Source: CAZVEV01 sp964625865
Lineage (GTDB): Bacteria; Planctomycetota; Phycisphaerae; SM23-33
Direction of reading: 5' to 3'
DNA length: 9,665 nucleotides
NCBI GenBank assembly: GCA_964625865.1
Contig: CAZVEV010000237.1
Location: forward strand, 1-9,665
How positions within the stretch are numbered: position 1 is the first letter of the stretch; each line of letters opens with the position of its first letter. The notes under the pieces are model-generated. The model ran no database searches. It was not told the origin of the DNA and saw only the letters and a program-made list of their open reading frames with translations. Of the stretch, positions 1 to 4,895 are shown one piece after another. A program made the position numbers and the translations under genes.

Positions 1-34
1 ACAGAACCGAAAGAGAGAACAACAGAAGAAACGA

Positions 35-228
35 CAACGACTCTAGCCGCAGATTTCGCAGATGACACAGATTTGAAGAAATAGAAAGATGATTTGAACG
101 GAGAGATGATCACAGAGTCGTTTTATCCGTTTCCGTTTTCGCCGTTTCGGAACTCCTCCTCCTTCTTCTGCTCCGTCTTTTCGGTTTCTAATCTGCGGAA
201 TCTGCGAAATCTGCGGCTGGAGTCGTTG
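35..228. repeat. Large imperfect inverted repeat (39-bp arms)
   Basis: The arm at 35-73 and the reverse complement of 190-228 agree at 35 of 39 positions by hand alignment. Both contain agccgcagatttcgcagat. The arms are separated by 116 bp, and the polypurine flank at 4-30 is also loosely similar to the reverse complement of 160-187, so the whole block can fold back on itself. The 'cgcagatttcgcagat...cagatt' core resembles an intergenic repeat I recall from several environmental bacterial phyla; that is memory, not a search. No transposase lies nearby. It could be a MITE-like or REP-like element, or two independently inserted copies of one repeat. Confidence 0.7.
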
Positions 229-320
229 CTGCTGTTCCTGTTCTATCTGGCGTGTTCGGTCCGGTGTCTTCCTGCTCCTGGTCAGTTCTTCGGCTGGAGA
301 TTAAGATGCGTACGCCCTGG

Positions 321-333
321 ATCAGGCCCTGAT
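321..333. promoter_or_regulatory. Possible operator palindrome upstream of oxidoreductase
   Basis: ATCAGG-C-CCTGAT is a 13-bp palindrome with 6-bp arms and a single central base. It ends five bases before a possible -35 element at 339. Its position fits an operator of the Gfo/Idh/MocA gene at 408, but palindromes this short also occur by chance and no regulator gene is present in the window. Confidence 0.25.
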
Positions 334-338
334 TCCGC

Positions 339-368
339 TTGTCACGACGCGCGGAGGCATGATACGTT
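339..368 (+). promoter_or_regulatory. Weak sigma70-like promoter candidate for the Gfo/Idh/MocA gene
   Basis: TTGTCA at 339-344 matches the -35 consensus at five of six positions. The best -10 candidate, TACGTT at 363-368, matches only three of six with an 18-bp spacer. It would give a leader of roughly 30 nt to the start at 408. The -10 is poor, so the true promoter may lie elsewhere or use another sigma factor. Confidence 0.3.
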
Positions 369-407
369 TTGTGGCAGCACGTGACCGAACTCTCAGGAGA
401 CAGATCT

Positions 408-1736
408 ATGAAGCCGAACAGTTCACCGAATCGTCGTCAGGTCATGGCGGGAGCCGCCGCCGCAACGGTCACCCTCGTCGCGCCGCACGTGTTGGGCCAG
501 GCGGGCAAGACGCCGCCCAGCGAGAAGCTGAACATCGCCGGGATCGGCGTGGGAGGCATGGGCCATAACGACATCCGCAGCGTCTCGTCCGAGAACATCG
601 TTGCCCTCTGCGACGTGGACAAGGCCCACGCGGCCAAGTCGTTCAAGCGGTTCCCCAAGGCCCGGATCTGGACGGATTTCCGCGAGATGCTCGACAAGCA
701 GAAGGACATCGACGCGGTAACCATCGCCACGCCGGACCACCTGCACGCGGTGATCGCGGCGGCCGCGCTGAAGAGGGGCAAGCACGTGTTCTGCCAGAAG
801 CCCCTGACCCACTCGGCCGGCGAGGCGCGCACGCTGGGCGAACTGGCGCGAAAGTCCAAGTGCGCCACGCAGATGGGCAACCAGGGGCAGGCCTCCGAGG
901 GCGCCCGCCTGCTGGCGGAGTTCATCGCCGACGGCGCGATCGGCGCCGTTCGCGAGGTCCACGCCTGGTCCAATCGCAAGCGGCGGATCAGTCAGAGAGG
1001 CGTTCCGCGCCCGGGAGGCAGTCCGCCCGTGCCCAAGACGCTGAACTGGGACCTGTGGCTGGGCCCGGCCAAGGAGCGCCCGTACCATCCGTCGTACCTG
1101 CCCTTCCGGTGGCGGGGGTGGTGGGACTTCGGCACGGGCGTGCTGGGCGACATCGGCTGTCACCAGTTGTCAGCGATCTTCAAGGCCCTCAAGCTCGGGC
1201 ACCCGAGCACGATCGAGGCCTGTTCCAGCAACGACCAGGTCGGCCCCGAGATTGCCAACGAAACCGCCCCCATCTCGTCGATCGTGCGGTACACGTTCCC
1301 GGCCGAGGGCAAGCGCCCGCCGGTCAAGATCATCTGGTACGACGGCGGGATGATGCCCCCGCGCCCGGAGATCCTCGAGGCGAGCCGGCGGATGGGCGGC
1401 GGGGACGGCAACCTGTACGTGGGCGAGAGGGGCATGATGCTGGGCTACCGCCTGATTCCCGAGGCCCGCATGCGCGAGTACAAACGTCCGCCCAAGACCT
1501 TGCCGCGCAGCCCGGGCCACTACAAGGAATGGCTCATCGCGTGCAAGGGCGGCCCGCGGGCCGGGTCGGACTTCGCGCTGCACGCGGCCCACCTTGCCGA
1601 GGTGGTCCTGCTGGGCAACATCGCGATCCGCACCCGCCGCAAACTCGCCTGGGACGGGCCCAACATGCGCTTCACCAACTGCGACGAAGCCAACGCCTAC
1701 ATCAACCCGCCCTACCGCAAGGGCTGGAGCATGTAG
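408..1736 (+). CDS. Tat-exported Gfo/Idh/MocA family NAD(P)-dependent oxidoreductase
   Basis: The 442-residue product has the family's two-domain plan: an N-terminal Rossmann fold and a C-terminal alpha/beta domain. Visible motifs are a twin-arginine signal (R9-R10, hydrophobic stretch 12-26, possible cleavage near residue 30), the dinucleotide loop GIGVGGMG (45-52), an acidic residue after beta-2 (D69), ATPDHLHA (107-114), CQKPL (129-133) supplying the conserved lysine K131, and GDIGCH (247-252) with H252 near the expected active-site histidine. The tail LLGNIAIRTRRKL followed by YRKGW is typical of the secreted planctomycete subgroup. I chose ATG 408 because AGGAGA (395-400) lies 7 nt upstream and the Tat motif follows; the in-frame ATG at 369 lacks such a site. 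The usual EKP is QKP here. Members act on sugars, polyols or related glycosides, some with tightly bound NAD(H); the substrate of this one cannot be read from the sequence. The family call is firm, the function is open. Confidence 0.93.
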   Translation: MKPNSSPNRRQVMAGAAAATVTLVAPHVLGQAGKTPPSEKLNIAGIGVGGMGHNDIRSVSSENIVALCDVDKAHAAKSFKRFPKARIWTDFREMLDKQKDIDAVTIATPDHLHAVIAAAALKRGKHVFCQKPLTHSAGEARTLGELARKSKCATQMGNQGQASEGARLLAEFIADGAIGAVREVHAWSNRKRRISQRGVPRPGGSPPVPKTLNWDLWLGPAKERPYHPSYLPFRWRGWWDFGTGVLGDIGCHQLSAIFKALKLGHPSTIEACSSNDQVGPEIANETAPISSIVRYTFPAEGKRPPVKIIWYDGGMMPPRPEILEASRRMGGGDGNLYVGERGMMLGYRLIPEARMREYKRPPKTLPRSPGHYKEWLIACKGGPRAGSDFALHAAHLAEVVLLGNIAIRTRRKLAWDGPNMRFTNCDEANAYINPPYRKGWSM

Positions 1737-1780
1737 GGACATCCCGAGCGCCGACGGGACGAATCTTCTCAAGAAAGAGC

Positions 1781-1808
1781 TTTACATCCTGCAATTCCGG
1801 TGTATGAT
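1781..1808 (+). promoter_or_regulatory. Sigma70-like promoter of the LamG/PEP-CTERM gene
   Basis: TTTACA (1781-1786) and TATGAT (1803-1808) each match the sigma70 consensus at five of six positions, with a 16-bp spacer. Transcription would start near 1815, giving a leader of about 75 nt before the start at 1892. It lies 45 bp after the stop of the preceding gene, so the LamG gene probably forms its own transcription unit. The bases before and in the -10 (attccggtgTATGAT) resemble those before the TATAAT at 9509. Confidence 0.65.
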
Positions 1809-1891
1809 ATAAAGTGAGTCTACAGGAAGGTGTGCGCATTTCTGTGATTGCGACGATACGATAGAAACGGCGAGAGCCCGGAGGTTGGACC

Positions 1892-3439
1892 ATGATGAGC
1901 CTGTTTCGACGGATAGGGATTACGTGCCTGCTGGCTGCCCTGATCTTCCCCACGGGAGCCCGGGCGGACCTGCTGGGGTTCTGGAACTTTGACGATCCGG
2001 GCCGGGGCGACTATGTCGCGGGCCAGGCCCATGACCGTAGCGGCAGCGGCAACGACGGCACGCTGACGGGCCCGGCGGCCTACACCGTTTCGACGGGCGG
2101 ACGCAGCGGCCTGGCGAGCGACTACGCGATGGACTTCGGCGCTGCGGGCAACAGCGCCTACGTGGCCCTGCCCACAGCGACGAGCGGCGCGTTTGACTCC
2201 GTGGCCACAACCAACGCGGCCAGCGTCTCGCTGTGGACCTATGGCGGGACGCAATTGGACTCGGTCAATTCCACGGTCTTCGGGTTCTACAAGGGCAACA
2301 ATCGCGAACTGCAATCGCACCTGCCGTGGTCGAATGGGCGGATCTACTGGGACGTCGGCGGCGGGGCCTCCGGCGGGACCAACCGCATCGACGCCCACGA
2401 ACCCGACTCCATTGACTACAAGGGCCGGTGGAACCACTACGTGTTCACCAAGAACGGCACGGGGGCGAACTCCTCGAAGATCTACCAGAACGGCAGCCTG
2501 TGGCTGCAGGGGCAGACCACCGCCTCGCTGCATACGATCACGTCGGCCTATATCGGCAGTGAGATCAATGCCAGCAACAGCTACAACGGCCTGGTGGACA
2601 ACTTTGCCATTTGGGACCGCGAATTGTCGGTCGAAGAGGTCGGCGTGCTGGCGGCCAACGACTTCGGCAGGCGGTACTCGTCAACCGTGCTGGCTGACAA
2701 CCCCTTCGTCTACTACCGCATCGACGCCGACACGGGGACCAACGGTTCGACGCTGACCGATTCATCGGGCAACGGGCGAGACGGCATCTACGAGGGCAGT
2801 GCCATCACCGTGGACAGCGACACGCCGCTGAGCGTGGCGGGGCAATCGGCCGCATTTACCGGGGCTTCCGGAAACCGTGGAACCGGCACGACGGACCAGC
2901 CGGCGACCGGACAGGTCACGATGGAGATCTGGGCCAAGTCCAATACGGAGAACTGGAACAACACGGGCATGCTCTTTTCCAAGCGCGACGCCTACATCCT
3001 GCATCCGAGCAATGGTAGCAAGGGACTGCAGTTTTACGTCAACGTCGTCGGTGGCAGTTGGAAGAACGTGTCGTTCGATCTGGGGACCATTCCGGACTTC
3101 GACCTGACCGAATGGCACCACTACGTGGGCACGTTCGACGCCACCAGCGGCGCGTTGAAGCTATACGTTGACGGTGTGCTCCGCAACGAGGCCGACGGCG
3201 GCGACAACCTGACGCTGACGTCCCAGTCGAACCCCACGTACATCGGCTTCGACAATGCCACCGGGTCGCGGTACTTCGACGGCAATCTCGACGAGGCGGC
3301 CATCTACGGCGCGGTCCTGTCCGACAGTCAGATCGCCGCCCACTACCTCGCCGCCGAAGTGGTCCCCGAGCCGGCCACCCTGGCGGTCGCGGCGATGGGG
3401 CTTCTGGTCCTGGCCGCCCGCCGCAAGCGACGGGCCTGA
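1892..3439 (+). CDS. Secreted double-LamG (ConA-like lectin) protein with PEP-CTERM sorting signal
   Basis: The product is 515 residues. A Sec signal peptide covers about residues 1-25 (FRR, hydrophobic core, ARA cleavage site before D26). Two LamG/concanavalin A-like jelly-roll domains follow, at about 26-255 and 266-487. Each opens with the hallmark pattern (FWNFDD...DRSGSGNDG; YYRIDADTG...DSSGNGRDG) and ends with a 'GLVDNFAIWDREL' or 'NLDEAAIYGAVLS' type strand. Residues 490-515 form a PEP-CTERM tail: PEP at 492-494, a hydrophobic helix, then RRKRR. By family knowledge, such tails are recognised and cleaved by an exosortase during export to the surface or extracellular matrix; no exosortase is in this window. 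LamG domains often bind glycans, but no catalytic residues are evident, so a structural or binding role is more likely than an enzymatic one. GGAGG (1880-1884) lies 7 nt before ATG 1892; ATG 1895 is an alternative start. Confidence 0.9.
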   Translation: MMSLFRRIGITCLLAALIFPTGARADLLGFWNFDDPGRGDYVAGQAHDRSGSGNDGTLTGPAAYTVSTGGRSGLASDYAMDFGAAGNSAYVALPTATSGAFDSVATTNAASVSLWTYGGTQLDSVNSTVFGFYKGNNRELQSHLPWSNGRIYWDVGGGASGGTNRIDAHEPDSIDYKGRWNHYVFTKNGTGANSSKIYQNGSLWLQGQTTASLHTITSAYIGSEINASNSYNGLVDNFAIWDRELSVEEVGVLAANDFGRRYSSTVLADNPFVYYRIDADTGTNGSTLTDSSGNGRDGIYEGSAITVDSDTPLSVAGQSAAFTGASGNRGTGTTDQPATGQVTMEIWAKSNTENWNNTGMLFSKRDAYILHPSNGSKGLQFYVNVVGGSWKNVSFDLGTIPDFDLTEWHHYVGTFDATSGALKLYVDGVLRNEADGGDNLTLTSQSNPTYIGFDNATGSRYFDGNLDEAAIYGAVLSDSQIAAHYLAAEVVPEPATLAVAAMGLLVLAARRKRRA

Positions 3440-3466
3440 CGCCCTATCGGGTCACTCGTCCAGGCC
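3433..3466. terminator. Possible bidirectional hairpin between convergent genes
   Basis: GGCCTG (3433-3438) and CAGGCC (3461-3466) can pair across a 22-nt loop that itself contains CCC-TATC-GGG (3442-3451). The structure spans the stop codons of both converging genes, whose ends are only 12 bp apart. No T-tract follows on either strand, so it is not a canonical intrinsic terminator. Position rather than sequence is the main argument. Confidence 0.3.
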
Positions 3467-4393
3467 GAAGGCGGCTTTGAAGACGTCGGCGATCTCGGGG
3501 TGGACCGTCGGGTTGATGCCGTCGGCGTCGTAGGCGATGCCCATCGTGTCCAGGTCGTGCTTCATCTGGACGACTTCCTCTTCCGGGCTGACCCGCGGCG
3601 GGACGGCCATCGACAGCGGAACCAGCCAGGCGTTGAGCGTATGGCCGCCGTCGACCATCAGGTCGTGGCCGGTCACGTAGTTGGAGGCCGCCGAGGCCAG
3701 GAAGATCACCGCACCGTGCAGGTCGTCGGGGCGCTCGACGTGGCCCAGCGGGGTCAGTTCGCGGATGCGCTGCCGGACGGGCACGGGCGTGGACGCATGC
3801 ATGGGCGTCAGGACGTAGCTGGGCGAGAGGCAGTTGACGTTGATGTTGAACCGCCCCCATTCGGCGGCCAGCGTCTTGGTCATGTGGACCACGCCCGCCT
3901 TCGAGGCGTCGTACGAGGCGTTGCAGTTGGCGATGGTCGCCGACATCGAGGCGATGTTGATGATCTTGCCCTCGGTGGGCGACTGTTTGATCATCTGCTG
4001 GGCCTCGGCCTGGGCGCACAGGAATTCGCCCGTCAGGTTCACCGCGATGACCTTGTCCCAGGCGGCCTGGTCGATCTCCTCGTCGGCGCCGAGGATGGCG
4101 ATGCCCGCATTGTTGACGCCGATGTCGAGGCGGCCGAACTGCGCGACGACGGTCTGCACCATCGCCTGGACCTGCTCCTTGCTGGTCACGTCACACTTGA
4201 CGAACAGCGAATCGCGTCCCATCGCCTTGATTTCGTCGGCGGTCTTGGGCCCGGTCGACTCGTCGATGTCGACGATGGCCACGTCGGCGCCCGCCGTGGC
4301 CAGCGCCACCGCGCAGGCCCGCCCGATGCCCACCGCCCCACCGGTGACCAGCGCTTTCTTTCCCGTCAGATCAAACAGCCTCAAGTCAGCCAT
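3452..4393 (-). CDS. Classical SDR family NAD-type oxidoreductase with C-terminal extension
   Basis: A 313-residue short-chain dehydrogenase/reductase, predicted cytoplasmic. It shows the cofactor loop TGGAVGIG (17-24), an aspartate ending beta-2 in VAIVDID (D42, which favours NAD over NADP), CDV (67-69), NNAG (94-97) and the catalytic tetrad N119, S149, Y161, K165 (YDASK). The C-terminal YVTGHDLMVDGGH is typical of the family. I chose ATG 4393 because AGGGAGAG (4399-4406) lies 5 nt upstream and family homology starts immediately (DLTGKKALVTGG); an 84-residue upstream extension of the frame has no SDR similarity. Two oddities: the usual PG after the NVN motif is SPS (NVNCLSPSYVLTPM), and about 56 residues follow the normal SDR end (258-313). 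Likely substrates are sugars, polyols or other secondary alcohols; specificity cannot be assigned. It is convergent with the LamG gene and is the only protein here without an export signal. Confidence 0.92.
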   Translation of the reverse strand: MADLRLFDLTGKKALVTGGAVGIGRACAVALATAGADVAIVDIDESTGPKTADEIKAMGRDSLFVKCDVTSKEQVQAMVQTVVAQFGRLDIGVNNAGIAILGADEEIDQAAWDKVIAVNLTGEFLCAQAEAQQMIKQSPTEGKIINIASMSATIANCNASYDASKAGVVHMTKTLAAEWGRFNINVNCLSPSYVLTPMHASTPVPVRQRIRELTPLGHVERPDDLHGAVIFLASAASNYVTGHDLMVDGGHTLNAWLVPLSMAVPPRVSPEEEVVQMKHDLDTMGIAYDADGINPTVHPEIADVFKAAFGLDE

Positions 4394-4410
4394 CTCAACT
4401 CTCCCTGCCG

Positions 4411-4503
4411 CACCGCGGCGCTCGATTCGGTTCACGTGGTTGCGAGCATCAGCGTACCCGCCCCATACCTCTGCGCCCAGAGTATACTTGCCGCGAAGGG
4501 ACA
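4411..4503 (+). repeat. Dispersed intergenic repeat, copy 1
   Basis: The first 37 nt match the start of 9351-9443 with one substitution (g4439 versus c9379); the shared core includes ctcgattcggttcacgtg. Similarity continues more loosely with small indels to about 4503. Copy 1 lies in the leader of the SDR gene, ending 18 nt from its start. Indels break any shared reading frame, so this is a nucleotide repeat rather than a protein domain. No target-site duplication or transposase is visible. Confidence 0.75.
4481..4486 (-). promoter_or_regulatory. Possible -10 element of the SDR gene
   Basis: On the minus strand this reads TATACT, five of six to the -10 consensus, and would give a leader of about 80 nt to ATG 4393. 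No convincing -35 lies 16-18 bp upstream (best about three of six). It sits inside the dispersed repeat, and the second copy of the repeat lacks it. Confidence 0.3.
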
Positions 4504-4580
4504 TCTTCCATAGCCAAAACAGCAGCCGAAAGCTGCCGGAAGACAGGCAGGTCCGCCGTCCCATATCCGCCCTGTTTAGC

Positions 4581-4600
4581 CGTCGATCGTCAGATCGACG
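4581..4600. repeat. Perfect 8-bp-stem hairpin
   Basis: CGTCGATC (4581-4588), loop GTCA, GATCGACG (4593-4600). There is no T-tract on either side, so it is not an obvious intrinsic terminator. It lies about 190 bp upstream of the SDR start and could be an operator or an RNA structure; the function is unknown. Confidence 0.5.
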
Positions 4601-4769
4601 CTCCCGAGCCCCACTCCGACGGTCCTGACAAGACCCGAAAAACACCGCCCGCCGACCAGAACCGGCTCGTCAGACGCTTGCCGGAAACTGCACGGTGTCC
4701 CCGGATTGCGCCAATATGAAACTTACACTCCCATCGAGCATGGGCCTGACTTTGCCACTCTTTCATTGC

Positions 4770-4812
4770 GGGTTCTCCTTCGCCCCGCGGGGCCTTACCT
4801 CAAGGAGAACCC
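4770..4812. repeat. Nested inverted repeat with 11-bp arms and GC palindrome
   Basis: GGGTTCTCCTT (4770-4780) and AAGGAGAACCC (4802-4812) are perfect reverse complements. The 21-nt loop contains a second palindrome, CCCCGCGGGG (4783-4792). It lies about 85 bp past the stop of the metallopeptidase gene on that gene's strand. It could end transcription or protect an mRNA 3' end, but no T-tract follows in either direction. Confidence 0.6.
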
Positions 4813-4863
4813 TTATACCTCCACGTCCTATCACGCACGAGATGGCAGAGCCTTGTACGTTCT

Positions 4864-4880
4864 CACCGGAAGAGCCGGTG
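4864..4880 (-). terminator. Weak hairpin after the metallopeptidase gene
   Basis: CACCGG and CCGGTG form a 6-bp stem around a 5-nt loop, 15 bp beyond the stop codon. The stop codon itself lies within a second small palindrome, CGGTTAGAACCG (4893-4904). No T-tract follows on the minus strand, so termination here is uncertain. Confidence 0.25.
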
Positions 4881-4895
4881 GTTTACTTCACGCGG

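Larger units (their letters stand above)
1..407. other. Non-coding 5' spacer with compositional strand skew
   Basis: This stretch has lower GC than the rest of the window. Bases 1-110 are A/G-rich on the + strand, and roughly 120-190 are C/T-rich. A short open frame at 94-384 exists but has a low-complexity, Phe/Ser/Leu/Arg-rich translation, no Shine-Dalgarno sequence and no recognisable domain, so I do not call it a gene. The region contains an inverted repeat (35-73 / 190-228), a small palindrome (321-333) and a weak promoter candidate ahead of the gene at 408. Confidence 0.6.
4394..4895. other. 500-bp intergenic region with repeat copy and hairpins
   Basis: Both flanking genes are on the minus strand. 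This spacer holds the SDR Shine-Dalgarno, copy 1 of a dispersed repeat (4411-4503), a possible SDR -10 (4481-4486), a perfect 8-bp stem hairpin (4581-4600), a nested inverted repeat (4770-4812) and a hairpin just downstream of the metallopeptidase gene (4864-4880). Short open frames here (for example 4706-4939 on +) have no start signals and no recognisable domain. The spacing implies the SDR is not simply co-transcribed with the metallopeptidase gene. Confidence 0.6.

Noticed and set aside
94..384. Short plus-strand open frame upstream of the oxidoreductase
   Set aside because: Its low-complexity translation comes from C/T-rich DNA and one arm of the inverted repeat. It has no ribosome binding site and no domain.
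3500..4513. Long plus-strand open frame opposite the SDR
   Set aside because: Its Val/Asp/Arg/Gly-rich translation is a shadow of the high-GC SDR gene; the minus strand has all SDR motifs.
4394..4645. 84-residue N-terminal extension of the SDR
   Set aside because: It has no SDR similarity, overlaps the dispersed repeat, and a good Shine-Dalgarno sits directly before ATG 4393.
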